From an uncultured Clostridia bacterium (lineage in GTDB: Bacteria > Bacillota > Clostridia > TANB77 > CAG-508), in contig CANSTR010000016.1 of NCBI GenBank assembly GCA_947649935.1, positions 1 through 38,678 of the forward strand: a stretch of 38,678 nt of DNA, given 5' to 3'. Below the pieces are notes generated by a model that saw only the letters and a list, made by a program, of their open reading frames with translations, was not told the DNA's origin and ran no database searches. Shown here piece by piece: positions 26,276-35,899 of the stretch (the first letter of the stretch is position 1; every line of letters starts with the position of its first letter). The translations under genes and the position numbers were made by a program.

Positions 26276-27898
26276 ATGAAAAGAAGAACTCCAATAGGTA
26301 TAGAATTAGTAAAAAGAGGTGTTGTAAAAGAAGCAGATATTGAGGCAGCGATTGAGTATCAAAAGAAGCATCCAAACAAAAAAATAGGAGATATTTTAAA
26401 TATTTTGAATTTGTGCCCACAGAAAAAGTTGATTGAAGCAATGGGCGATATTTTAGGCGAAAGAGTTATTATTTTGACTACAGATGATATTAAGGTTCAA
26501 GAAGACAAATATCTTCCTATTAGTATATGTAAAACGTGCAAAGCAGTTGTGTTTGAAGTGATAGGAAAACGTGTTAAAGTTTGTTTTTCAGATACATCCA
26601 ATAGCCGAGCTGTAGAAGAAGTCAATAGCATATTAGAAAAAAGTGGTTTTGAAATGGAGAAATTTTTGACATTTGAAACCAATATCGAAAATGTGATTGC
26701 ATCTTTTGAAAGTAAGGAAGAAGCGACCATTTCTAATTCAGGGGATATCACAAAATTGGTGGACACCATCATTCGTTCAGCAATGGATAAAAGAGCGAGT
26801 GATATACATATCGAACCATTAGAGAATGAAATCAGAGTTCGTTTTAGGGTGGATGGCGAGTTGATTACTGTGGCTAATTTCCCAAAAGATAAACAAACGC
26901 AATTAATCGGGAGATTGAAAGCAATTTCGAATATGTATCAAGAACGCCAAGGTGCGCAAGATGGAACGATTAATTTGTATTCCGATTATAACATTCGTGT
27001 GGCAACAGAGCCAACGGTGGAAGGAGAAAAGTTTTGTTTAAGATTGCTTAAGAAAAACGAAGGTTTGAGAAGCATTTTTGATTTAGGTTTCCCTCAAGAT
27101 GAAGGACTTTTAAAGAAATTTTTTGACAAAAGAAATAGTATTACGATTGTTGCAGCGCCTACAGGTCAAGGTAAAACAACGACTTTGTACAGTATTTTAG
27201 ATTATTTGAACAGATCAGAAATCAATATTACTACAGTAGAAGACCCAGTGGAAATTCGAGTGCCAGGAATTAACCAAATCGAAATTGACAGACAATCATC
27301 CTTTGCTTCTGCTTTAAGAGCGATTTTAAGAAGTGACCCAGATATTATTTTGCTTGGTGAGGTGCGTGATTTAGAAACGGCGGAAACAGCGATTCAAGCA
27401 GGACAAACAGGTCATTATGTATTGTCTACGATTCACACGATTAATGCGATAGAAGTTATTACAAGACTTCGTAAAATGGGAATTTCAGATTATGATATTT
27501 CAAGTACCTTAGCGACATCGGTTTCGCAAAGACTGCTTCGAAGAATATGTCCGCATTGTGCGATTAAAAGAGAATTTACAGAAGATGAAAAGAAAATGAT
27601 TACTAAAATTGGGGCAAGATATCAAGCTAAATTTGATTTTGCGAATAAGTTTACTTATGATACAAAAGGTTGCAAGAAGTGCAATCATACTGGATATTTA
27701 GATAGAATTGGTGTGTTTGAAATCTTGGAATTGACGGATGAAATCAGAGATTTAATTGTTTCTGGTGCATCTAGTTTGAAAATTCGAGATTTGGCATCTC
27801 AGCAAGGGTATCGTCCATTGATTGTGGATGCTTTGAATAAAGTATTAGATGGGGTTACAACTTTGGAAGAAGTGGATAAAAGATTAGTTTTGTACTAA
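26276..27898 (+). CDS. pilB: Type IV pilus extension ATPase PilB
   Basis: A 540-residue cytosolic ATPase that powers pilus extension. The N-terminal GspE/MshEN domain (about 1-150) is followed by the motor domain. The Walker A is APTGQGKT (294-301), with Ala in place of the first Gly. Walker B and the acidic box are DPDIILLGEVRD, the His box is STIHT, and a four-cysteine zinc site lies at C425, C428, C466 and C469. The frame extends upstream into the minor pilin gene, but ATG 26276 has AAGGGAG seven bases before it and the normal N-terminus. pilT follows after 33 bp. Confidence 0.95.
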   Translation: MKRRTPIGIELVKRGVVKEADIEAAIEYQKKHPNKKIGDILNILNLCPQKKLIEAMGDILGERVIILTTDDIKVQEDKYLPISICKTCKAVVFEVIGKRVKVCFSDTSNSRAVEEVNSILEKSGFEMEKFLTFETNIENVIASFESKEEATISNSGDITKLVDTIIRSAMDKRASDIHIEPLENEIRVRFRVDGELITVANFPKDKQTQLIGRLKAISNMYQERQGAQDGTINLYSDYNIRVATEPTVEGEKFCLRLLKKNEGLRSIFDLGFPQDEGLLKKFFDKRNSITIVAAPTGQGKTTTLYSILDYLNRSEINITTVEDPVEIRVPGINQIEIDRQSSFASALRAILRSDPDIILLGEVRDLETAETAIQAGQTGHYVLSTIHTINAIEVITRLRKMGISDYDISSTLATSVSQRLLRRICPHCAIKREFTEDEKKMITKIGARYQAKFDFANKFTYDTKGCKKCNHTGYLDRIGVFEILELTDEIRDLIVSGASSLKIRDLASQQGYRPLIVDALNKVLDGVTTLEEVDKRLVLY

Positions 27899-27931
27899 AA
27901 TTGCGTCAGAAAAAAAGTAGGAGGGGAACGA

Positions 27932-29035
27932 ATGATTTTGATAGAAAATATTATAAGAGAAGCAGTGAAAAGGGAAGCATCTGATATTCATTTGATTAAT
28001 GGATTGAAACCAACGTTGAGAATTGCAAGACAGTTGGTTCGATTAGAAGAGATGGAGCCATTGGATGAAGCGGCTTTGTATGATATTTATGATTATATCA
28101 TAAGAGGAAATGTTGCGAGAAATGAGCAATATATGGAAGATAGAAAATTGGATACATCGCTTGTTTTTGAAGATGTCAGGCTTCGTGTGAATGTTTCGTT
28201 TTCCGATGAAGTTCCTGTGCTAACGATGCGAATTGTAGAGGAAGAATTGCCTACTTTTGAAGAATTGGGAATTCCAGAAGTTGTCAGAAGAATGACCCAT
28301 CAGCCACAAGGTTTGATGTTGATAACAGGAAAAACGAATTCTGGTAAAACCACGACTTTGAATTCCTTGATTGACGATATTAATCAAAACCAAAATCGAA
28401 AAATATTGACGTTGGAAAATCCAGTGGAATATAAGCACAAAAGTAAAAAGTCGATTATTGTGCAAAAAGAAGTCGGACCAGGAAAAGACGTTTCAACCTT
28501 TTTGGAAGGTGTTCAAAATTGCTTGAGAGAAGATTGCGATATTTTGGTGATTGGAGAAATTCGTGATAAGGCAACCATGGAAGCAGTGATTGATACCGTG
28601 GAATCTGGACACTTGGTAATTGGTACTTTACATACAAAATCATGTGCAGAAACGATTGATAGAATGGTGAATTTTTATGATGTCAGAGACCAGATGTCTG
28701 TGAAGAATTTGCTATCGAATTTGTTGAAAATTGTGGTAGCGCAAAGGTTGCTGACCTCACCAAAAACAGAAAAATTAGTGATGGTGCCAGAAGTAATGGT
28801 AGTAGATAATACGATTGGCGCTTGCATTAGAAAAGAGAAATTCAATGTTTCAGAAATCGAAGATGCGATACAAGCTAGTAGCGATAAAGGTTCGATTGGC
28901 TTGGTGAATTCATTGGCAAATGCGTATGTATCAGGGAAATTGTCGTTGGAGCAAGTAAAATCGCAGTTAGAAGAACGAAATTATGAGACATTGAGTCGAA
29001 CGATTAGGCAATTGGATTTAATGAAAAAACAGTAA
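27932..29035 (+). CDS. pilT: Type IV pilus retraction ATPase PilT
   Basis: A 367-residue cytosolic ATPase of the PilT type that retracts pili (twitching, DNA uptake). The N-terminal PAS-like domain includes REASDIHLINGLKPTLRI. The Walker A is GKTNSGKT (133-140), and Walker B is DILVIGEIRDKATMEAV with the His box GTLHTK. It lacks the zinc cysteines and N-terminal domain of PilB. GGAGGGG precedes ATG 27932. Presence of both motors implies dynamic pili. pilC starts 15 bp later. Confidence 0.95.
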   Translation: MILIENIIREAVKREASDIHLINGLKPTLRIARQLVRLEEMEPLDEAALYDIYDYIIRGNVARNEQYMEDRKLDTSLVFEDVRLRVNVSFSDEVPVLTMRIVEEELPTFEELGIPEVVRRMTHQPQGLMLITGKTNSGKTTTLNSLIDDINQNQNRKILTLENPVEYKHKSKKSIIVQKEVGPGKDVSTFLEGVQNCLREDCDILVIGEIRDKATMEAVIDTVESGHLVIGTLHTKSCAETIDRMVNFYDVRDQMSVKNLLSNLLKIVVAQRLLTSPKTEKLVMVPEVMVVDNTIGACIRKEKFNVSEIEDAIQASSDKGSIGLVNSLANAYVSGKLSLEQVKSQLEERNYETLSRTIRQLDLMKKQ

Positions 29036-29050
29036 AGGAGGACAAGTAAA

Positions 29051-30409
29051 ATGCCAACATATATGTATAAAGCAATGACCAAGAATGGTCAAATTGTGAA
29101 AAATAGCATTACAGATATTAACAAAGAAAATTGCATCAAACGTTTGAAAGAAAACGAATTGATGCCAATTAGTCTAACGCAAACGTTTAAAATGATGGAC
29201 AGAACCGAAAAAAAGCCTAGAAATTTCAGAAAAGTAAATGATGAATTAAGAAAAATCGGTTCTCAGCGTACGCAAAATGGAAAAAAGAATTTGCAAAGAC
29301 TAACGCTAAGAGAAAAAATCAAGGATAAAATGGCGAACAAAAAGAAGATTACTTCAAAGGATATTCGTGTTTTTACGCAAAGTTTTTATCTTTTGAAAAA
29401 AGCAAAATTTAATAATGTTCATGCCTTGAGCACCGTTTTGGAAAGTACAGAAAATCCGAAACTGAAATTGATTGTAGAAGATATTTTGTATGGGGTTGAG
29501 TCTGGTGAATATATGCACACAACCATGGAATATTATGCTGATATATTTCCTTACATTTATATTAACATGATAAAAGTTGGAGAACTTTCGGGCTCATTGG
29601 ATTTGGCATTGAGCCAAGCCATCAAATATTTGGATGAGAGTGAAGCATTAAATACAAAATTGAAAAGAATTTTGGTTCCGAATATTGCGTTATTGATAGG
29701 AACAGTCTTGTTGCTTTTTGTTTGTATCATTGTGGGACTTCCAGTTGTACAAAATATTTTTGAATCAGTTGGAACCAAAGACCGATTGCCATGGATTACG
29801 ATTTGGTTTGCTGGCGTAGTTGATACATTGATTGCCTTTTGGTATGTGCCGGTGTTGATTGTGGCAGGTATTACAATTGCGACAATTATGTATGTTAGAA
29901 CACCGCAAGGAAGATATCGTTTTGATAAATTTAAGTATACGATGCCGATTTTTGGAAAATTAATTTATTTGGTTGATTTTTCAAGATTGCTAAAAAATAT
30001 GTTATTAAATATTCAAAATGGAATTCGTATTCAGGATGCTTTGGAAGTTAGCAAAAATGTGGTGAATAACACAGTGATGCTGTCTATGGTAAATGATTCG
30101 ATTAATAATATTTATATTGGTAAATCCTGGATTACTCCATTTGAAAATGAGAAATTTTCAAACCCAATGACAGTTGAGATGTTGAAAATTGGTATGCAAA
30201 CAGATTTAACAGAAATGATGGAAAAGTTAGTAGAATATATGGATATTGATATCGATAATACGCTGAATAAAATTATGAGAATATTGCCAGAGATTGCGGG
30301 TGGATTAGTTGGTGTAGTTCTAATTTTCTTCGTGTTAGTTGTATTAGTACCAGTGGTTCAAATTTACATGGGTGGATTCTTATTCTCAGCTTACCAAGAT
30401 TATATCTAA
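29051..30409 (+). CDS. pilC: Pilus platform protein PilC
   Basis: A 452-residue inner-membrane protein, GspF/PilC family, with the typical start (MPTYMYKAMTKNGQIVKNSI). Two helical T2SSF domains lie at about 110-235 and 295-430. Membrane helices are near 205-230 (IALLIGTVLLLFVCIIVGLP), 255-283 and 415-440. PilC is the base on which pilin subunits are assembled by PilB. The segment between about 55 and 100 is an extra, strongly basic linker. AAAGGAGG precedes the ATG. It is the last gene of the operon, with a terminator 6 bp after its stop. Confidence 0.94.
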   Translation: MPTYMYKAMTKNGQIVKNSITDINKENCIKRLKENELMPISLTQTFKMMDRTEKKPRNFRKVNDELRKIGSQRTQNGKKNLQRLTLREKIKDKMANKKKITSKDIRVFTQSFYLLKKAKFNNVHALSTVLESTENPKLKLIVEDILYGVESGEYMHTTMEYYADIFPYIYINMIKVGELSGSLDLALSQAIKYLDESEALNTKLKRILVPNIALLIGTVLLLFVCIIVGLPVVQNIFESVGTKDRLPWITIWFAGVVDTLIAFWYVPVLIVAGITIATIMYVRTPQGRYRFDKFKYTMPIFGKLIYLVDFSRLLKNMLLNIQNGIRIQDALEVSKNVVNNTVMLSMVNDSINNIYIGKSWITPFENEKFSNPMTVEMLKIGMQTDLTEMMEKLVEYMDIDIDNTLNKIMRILPEIAGGLVGVVLIFFVLVVLVPVVQIYMGGFLFSAYQDYI

Positions 30410-30415
30410 GAGGAA

Positions 30416-30448
30416 AAACAGGAGATGTTTTCATCTGCCTGTTTTTTT
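30416..30448 (+). terminator. Terminator of the pilus operon
   Basis: The stem AAACAGG-AGATG (30416-30427), loop TTTT, CATCT-G-CCTGTTT (30432-30444), 12 bp with one bulged G, runs into seven T (30442-30448). A classic intrinsic terminator. Confidence 0.92.
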
Positions 30449-30458
30449 ATGATTTTAT

Positions 30459-30487
30459 TTGCAGTTTTCGTAAAATTATGCTATAAT
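30459..30487 (+). promoter_or_regulatory. Promoter of the OGG operon
   Basis: TTGCAG (30459-30464), 17 bp, TATAAT (30482-30487) with an extended -10 TG at 30479-30480. The transcript starts just before the ribosome site GAGAGGA, so the leader is very short. Confidence 0.75.
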
Positions 30488-30505
30488 AAAAGAGAGGAAA
30501 TAAAA

Positions 30506-31372
30506 ATGCAAAAGCAAGAGTATAGATTGGAAAGTCAGGAGTCTTTTCATTTGCAACATATCTTTGAGTGTGGGCAATGCTTCCGCTGGAATTGTCAGGC
30601 GGATGGCAGTTATATTGGTGTTGTCAAAAATGCGGTAATTCATGTGAAAAAAGACGGCGAAAAAATTATTTTTAAAGGAAAATGTCAAGGTGACTTCCAG
30701 TCAATTGTGAGAGATTATTTTGATTTGGATCATAATTATGACCACATGAAAGAAGAACTGGCAAAAGTAGATGATTTTATGCGAAAAAGTACAGAATTTG
30801 GTCAGGGGATTCGAATTTTGCATCAGGATTTCTGGGAGTGCATTATTTCATTTATTATTTCAGCGAATAATAATATTCCGAGAATAAAAAAGACGATTGA
30901 ACGAATTTCTAAGGAATATGGAAATAAAATAGAATTTGAGGGGAAAGCTTTCTATACTTTTCCAACGCCGGAACAGTTAGGAAAAGCAACAGTTGAAGAT
31001 TTGAGAAAGCTAGGCTTAGGTTTTCGAGATAAGCGAGTATATGAAACAACGAGAAAAATTTTGCAAAAGGAATTTGATTTGGAGAGTGTGCAAAATTTGG
31101 AAAGCACGGATTTGATGCGTGAAGAATTGCTCAAATTGGATGGAGTCGGAGAAAAAGTGGCAGATTGCATTTTGCTGTTTGCGCTCCAAAAATTTGACGT
31201 TTTTCCGATTGATGTTTGGGTAAGGCGTGTGATGAATGAGTTGTATATTCATCAGGAACAGGAAGAAAAAGTGAGTCGAAAAGTTTTGCATCAGCTGGCG
31301 CAAGAGAAGTTTCAGAATTTGTCTGGAATTGCACAACAATATTTGTTTTACTGGAAAAGAGAAACTTCATAA
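30506..31372 (+). CDS. ogg: 8-oxoguanine DNA glycosylase/AP lyase
   Basis: A 288-residue base-excision repair enzyme of the OGG1 type that removes oxidised guanine. An OGG_N-like domain (about 1-110, with FECGQCFRWN) is followed by the HhH-GPD domain. The catalytic lysine is K217 (LDGVGEKVADC) and the aspartate is D236 (FPIDVWVRR), the same 19-residue spacing as in human OGG1. ATG 30506 follows GAGAGGA. The frame runs open back to 30425, but those codons overlap the promoter. The transglutaminase gene follows 14 bp later. Confidence 0.93.
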   Translation: MQKQEYRLESQESFHLQHIFECGQCFRWNCQADGSYIGVVKNAVIHVKKDGEKIIFKGKCQGDFQSIVRDYFDLDHNYDHMKEELAKVDDFMRKSTEFGQGIRILHQDFWECIISFIISANNNIPRIKKTIERISKEYGNKIEFEGKAFYTFPTPEQLGKATVEDLRKLGLGFRDKRVYETTRKILQKEFDLESVQNLESTDLMREELLKLDGVGEKVADCILLFALQKFDVFPIDVWVRRVMNELYIHQEQEEKVSRKVLHQLAQEKFQNLSGIAQQYLFYWKRETS

Positions 31373-31386
31373 AAAAGGAGGAAACT

Positions 31387-32559
31387 ATGAAAAAATCAAA
31401 CCAAAATGGATTCATCAATTTGATTATTTATTTGCTAATATCGTTGATTTTTTTTATTACGGTGTATGCTTGTTTGGATATTCTGGATTTGATTGATATT
31501 CCAGAGGAATACCGTTTGTCAAAATGGATTGGAAATTACTTAGGGGAAACGGTTATTCAAGTACCAGAAGAAACGACTGGAAATGTAAAAACGATTGGTG
31601 TGCGCAAAGATTCTTCGAGCCTTTCTTATGATGATGTAGAAATGCCAGATTTAGACACAACGCCAACGTCAAGTGATTCGGAGAATAGCATAAGTCCTGC
31701 GACTATCTTTTCTTATTATGCGCAATTGGATGATTATGCGAAAATCATTTACACAGAGTTAGAGAAGAATTTGGATAACATGAAATCTGGTACATATAAC
31801 GTAGATTTTGGGACGACTTTTAATGAGTTATTGCAACAGGAAGATGGCGAAGAAATTTTGAATAATTCGTTTCAATTGGCGATTAATGCGTTAAATTTTG
31901 ATAATCCAGAATTGTTTTATATAGATATTTCTAAAGTGTATTTGTTAACCAAAGTTTCTACGAAACTTTGGGGCACAACGTATACAGTTGAGATTGGCTC
32001 AAGCAATGGTAGAAGTTATTTGAATTGGACGTTCCAAGATGAGGCAGATGTCGAACAAGCAATTCAAGAAATTGAGCAAGTAAAAAGGCAAATTGAGGCT
32101 GATTTATCAGGTAGTGATGAAGAAAAAATAAGAGGCGTTCATGATTATTTGGTAGCAAATTTGGAATATGATAGCACGATTTCACAGGACAATATTTACA
32201 ATATTTATGGTGCATTGATTAATCAACGCACGGTGTGCGAGGGCTATGCGCGTGCCTTTAAATCCATTATGGATGATTTGCAGATTCCCTGTTTGATTGC
32301 GTGTGGAACGGGTCAAAATAGCAGTGGAGCGACAGAAAGTCATGCTTGGAATTATGTAGAATTGGATGGAAAATGGTATGCCATGGATGTAACTTGGGAT
32401 GACCCAATTATCATTGGAAATGGACGTGTGAGTAGTGATGTAAATTATCGTTATTATTTAAAAGGTTCACGTGACTTTTTTGCCAATCATATAGAAGATG
32501 GAGCAATTGTGGGGGACGCAAGTTTTCGTTATCCAACTTTGAGTGTGACGAATTATTAA
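31387..32559 (+). CDS. Membrane-anchored transglutaminase-like protein
   Basis: A 390-residue protein with an N-terminal membrane helix (about 10-30), a Ser/Thr-rich linker and a transglutaminase-like domain from about 235. The Cys-His-Asp triad is complete: C284 (VCEGYARAF), H319 (SHAWNYVELDGKWYAMDVTW) and D334. The region ahead has the usual lead-in (GVHDYLVANLEYD). It would act outside the membrane as a protease or crosslinker of wall or surface proteins. Substrate is unknown. AGGAGG precedes the ATG. addB begins 9 bp later. Confidence 0.88.
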   Translation: MKKSNQNGFINLIIYLLISLIFFITVYACLDILDLIDIPEEYRLSKWIGNYLGETVIQVPEETTGNVKTIGVRKDSSSLSYDDVEMPDLDTTPTSSDSENSISPATIFSYYAQLDDYAKIIYTELEKNLDNMKSGTYNVDFGTTFNELLQQEDGEEILNNSFQLAINALNFDNPELFYIDISKVYLLTKVSTKLWGTTYTVEIGSSNGRSYLNWTFQDEADVEQAIQEIEQVKRQIEADLSGSDEEKIRGVHDYLVANLEYDSTISQDNIYNIYGALINQRTVCEGYARAFKSIMDDLQIPCLIACGTGQNSSGATESHAWNYVELDGKWYAMDVTWDDPIIIGNGRVSSDVNYRYYLKGSRDFFANHIEDGAIVGDASFRYPTLSVTNY

Positions 32560-32568
32560 GGAGAAATT

Positions 32569-35500
32569 ATGGAAGCAAATGAAGTAAAATTAAATTTAAT
32601 TTACGGGAGAAGTGGCACGGGAAAAAGTGAGTTTATGTATCGCGATATGGATAAAAAAATGGAGCAATTTCAAACGATTTTTGTGATTGTTCCAGAGCAA
32701 AGTAATTTGACGAGTGAGAACAAGTTTTTTGAAATCACCGGCAGAAAAGTGATGCTAAATGTGGAAGTTTTGACCTTAAGCAGAATGGCGTATCGTGTGT
32801 TGGAGGAGCTGGAAATCAAGCAACCTTGTTTGTCAAAAGTGGGAAAGTCGATGCTGATTTATGATTTGCTAAGCAAGAATAAAAAGGCATTGAGATTTCT
32901 TGGAAAGTCCGAAAAAAATATTGAGATTGTAGAGCAAATGTTCACAGAATTTAAGAAACATAATGTTTCGCCAGAAGATTTGAGAAATGTAAATTTGGAG
33001 GAACAGTATGTTTCTTTGAAATTAAAGGATATTACGCTTTTGTATGAACAATATCAGGAAAAATTAGCGCAAAATTTGGTGGATGAAAATGACGAATTGA
33101 CTTTGTTGAAAAACAATTTGAAGTTTTCGAAAATGTTTGAAAATTCGTGCCTTTATTTTGACGATTTTTTTGGTTTTACACCTCAAGAATATGGCATTTT
33201 TGAGGAGCTTTTGAAGTTGTGCGATGAGATGAATGTTGCGATTTGTTTGGATAAAATTGAAACAACCAAAAGCAAGGAAACCGATATTTTTTATTTTAAT
33301 CGAGAATATACGAAAAAAATTTTGGAAATTGCGAGCAATCAAAATTGCAAAATTGAATTGATTTTGATGCATCAATTGCATCGATTTAAAAATGAGGAAT
33401 TGTTAAAATTAGAGAAAAATTTGTATCAAGAAAATCAAATAAAATATGAAAAAGAAACGCAAAATATAGAATTATTTTTGGCGAGTAATCCGTATTTAGA
33501 AGTGGAAAATGTGGCGAAGAAAATTTATCATTTGGTGAAAGAGGAAGGATATAGGTATCGAGAAATTGCGATGGTTACCAATGATATGGAAAGTTATGCT
33601 GAAGATGCCAAAGCAATTTTTCGCAAATATGACATTCCAATTTTTATTGATGAAAAGAAAGATTTGAATCAAAATATTTTAATTCAATATATGATTTGTT
33701 TGTTGGATATTTTTGATTCAAATTGGAGCTTTGATTCTGTGTTTCATTATTTAAAAATCGGGCTGTTGGATTTTGATTATGAATCGATTTATCGTTTGGA
33801 AAATTATTGCAAAAAATGGGGAATTCGAGGAGCCAAATGGCAACGAGAATTTGCCTATGAACAGCTTAACGAACAGCAAGAAAATTTGGAGAAAATGCGA
33901 AAAGAAATGGTGGAGCCGTTGCTTCAATTTAAAAACAATTTTTCAGAACATAAAACAGTGCTAGAATTGACGCAAAATATGTATGATTTTCTATTGAAAA
34001 ATCATATTATTAGCAATTTGAATGAAAAAATAATCAGGGCGAATGATGTTGAAATTTCGAATGAATATCGTACAAGTTATCAGATTTTAATTCATATTTT
34101 GGAAGAAATGGTGGTGTTATTTGGTGACGAAAAAATTACATTTGAGAAGTACAAAGATTTGTTGAAAGCAGGAATTCAAGCATCGGAATTAGGCAAAATT
34201 CCAGCTACGCAAGACCAAGTAATTTTGGGTGATGTGGAGCGAACGAGAAGTAACAAAATCAAGGTTTTATTTGTACTTGGTATGAATGATGGAAGTTTTC
34301 CGAAAACGAATCGTCGAGAAGGGTATTTGAATGATGAGGATAGAAATGCATTGGGTGAAAAGGGAATCGAACTCGCGAAAGATTCTGTCGACCAGGTGTA
34401 TGAAAGTCAATTTAATATTTACAGAACCTTGACTCTTCCAGAGGAAAAATTGTATTTGAGTTATTGCTCTACAGATAAAGAAGGAAATTCGGTTCGACCT
34501 TCGATGATATTGAAAAAAATGAAAAGAATTTTTCCAAATTTGACACAGAAAAGTGACATCATTCAAAAAGACTATGTCATGACAAATGAGAAGGCCACTT
34601 TTGAAGAGGCTTTGCAGGTGTATCAGTTGTATTTAGAAGGAGGAGAAATTGACGAAAAATGGAAGGATATTTTAGTCTATTTTTATCAGAAAAATAAGAA
34701 GGAATTTTCGAAGGCAGTTTCGGGCATGTATTATACCAACCAAGCGGAGAAAATCAGTTTGAAAAATATCAAAAAAATGTATGGTCCGACATTAAAAACA
34801 ACGATTTCCAGATTGGAAAATTATCGCAAATGTCCGTTCTCTTTTCATATGACTTATGGACTAAAACTAAAGGAAAATAATGACTTCAAAATGACCGCAA
34901 TTGATACTGGTTCTTTTATGCATGAAGTGATTGATGCTTTTTTTGCAAAAATCGAAGAAAAAAAATTAAATATTCAAACCATTTCAGATGCAGAAATTTT
35001 CGAAATAGTACAAAAGATTATGGAGGAAATTTTGCAAACTTCGAAGTATTTTATTTTTTCCAGTTCAGCGAAATTTCGTTTGCTAACAAGGCGTCTTAAA
35101 AAAGTGGTTTTGCAGTCGATGAAATACATTGTAGAATCATTGCGAAATAGTGATTTTGAAATCGCCGGACATGAGTTGGAATTTGGTTCCAAAAATGCAG
35201 ATTATGATGCCATAAAATTGGAGTTGGATTCTGGCGAAAAAGTTGAAATTATTGGAAAGATTGATAGGCTGGATATTGGCAAATTAAATGACAAAGCATA
35301 CGTCCGAATTATTGACTACAAATCGCAAATGAAAAAGCTAGATTTGAACCAAGTAACATTTGGTTTGCAAATCCAATTGATTACGTATTTGGATGCGATA
35401 ACAGAGCAACAAAATGCAGAGCAAGCAGGTGTATTATATTGGGGATTGGTTGACCAAATTGTGAAAGCGAAAAAGAATTTGTCTGAAGAGGAAATTGAAA

Positions 35501-35898
35501 GAGAAATTCGCAAAAGTTTCAAAATGCAAGGCTTGATTTTGGCAGATGTCAATGTGATAAAAATGATGGATCATCAGTTGACAAGTGGTTATTCAAATAC
35601 AGTTCCTGCATATGTTAATAAAGAGGGAGAAATTAGCGCAAAATTATCGAGTGTTGCAACGAAAGAAGAATTTGAAAAGTTGCAAGAAAAAGTGAAGGCG
35701 ATTATCAAAGAAATTTCGCAGGAAATTTTGCAGGGAAATATTGCGATTAAGCCATATTATTATCAGAAAAAAACGGGGTGTGATTATTGCAAATACAAGT
35801 CGATTTGCATGTTCAATCCAAACCTAAAAGACAACCAATATGATTATTTAAATCATAGAAATCATCAGGATATTTTAAATGAGTTAATGGAGGGGTAA
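32569..35898 (+). CDS. addB: ATP-dependent helicase-nuclease subunit AddB
   Basis: A 1109-residue subunit of the AddAB complex, which resects DNA double-strand ends for recombination. Walker A is GRSGTGKS (13-20). The RecB-type nuclease motif is IDYK (D916, K918). The iron-sulfur cluster cysteines are C755, C1071, C1074 and C1080. Length and domain order are normal. The partner gene addA, which usually follows, is not here; a YfiH-type gene starts 1 bp after the stop. AAGGAG overlaps the end of the transglutaminase gene. Confidence 0.95.
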   Translation: MEANEVKLNLIYGRSGTGKSEFMYRDMDKKMEQFQTIFVIVPEQSNLTSENKFFEITGRKVMLNVEVLTLSRMAYRVLEELEIKQPCLSKVGKSMLIYDLLSKNKKALRFLGKSEKNIEIVEQMFTEFKKHNVSPEDLRNVNLEEQYVSLKLKDITLLYEQYQEKLAQNLVDENDELTLLKNNLKFSKMFENSCLYFDDFFGFTPQEYGIFEELLKLCDEMNVAICLDKIETTKSKETDIFYFNREYTKKILEIASNQNCKIELILMHQLHRFKNEELLKLEKNLYQENQIKYEKETQNIELFLASNPYLEVENVAKKIYHLVKEEGYRYREIAMVTNDMESYAEDAKAIFRKYDIPIFIDEKKDLNQNILIQYMICLLDIFDSNWSFDSVFHYLKIGLLDFDYESIYRLENYCKKWGIRGAKWQREFAYEQLNEQQENLEKMRKEMVEPLLQFKNNFSEHKTVLELTQNMYDFLLKNHIISNLNEKIIRANDVEISNEYRTSYQILIHILEEMVVLFGDEKITFEKYKDLLKAGIQASELGKIPATQDQVILGDVERTRSNKIKVLFVLGMNDGSFPKTNRREGYLNDEDRNALGEKGIELAKDSVDQVYESQFNIYRTLTLPEEKLYLSYCSTDKEGNSVRPSMILKKMKRIFPNLTQKSDIIQKDYVMTNEKATFEEALQVYQLYLEGGEIDEKWKDILVYFYQKNKKEFSKAVSGMYYTNQAEKISLKNIKKMYGPTLKTTISRLENYRKCPFSFHMTYGLKLKENNDFKMTAIDTGSFMHEVIDAFFAKIEEKKLNIQTISDAEIFEIVQKIMEEILQTSKYFIFSSSAKFRLLTRRLKKVVLQSMKYIVESLRNSDFEIAGHELEFGSKNADYDAIKLELDSGEKVEIIGKIDRLDIGKLNDKAYVRIIDYKSQMKKLDLNQVTFGLQIQLITYLDAITEQQNAEQAGVLYWGLVDQIVKAKKNLSEEEIEREIRKSFKMQGLILADVNVIKMMDHQLTSGYSNTVPAYVNKEGEISAKLSSVATKEEFEKLQEKVKAIIKEISQEILQGNIAIKPYYYQKKTGCDYCKYKSICMFNPNLKDNQYDYLNHRNHQDILNELMEG

Positions 35899-35899
35899 A

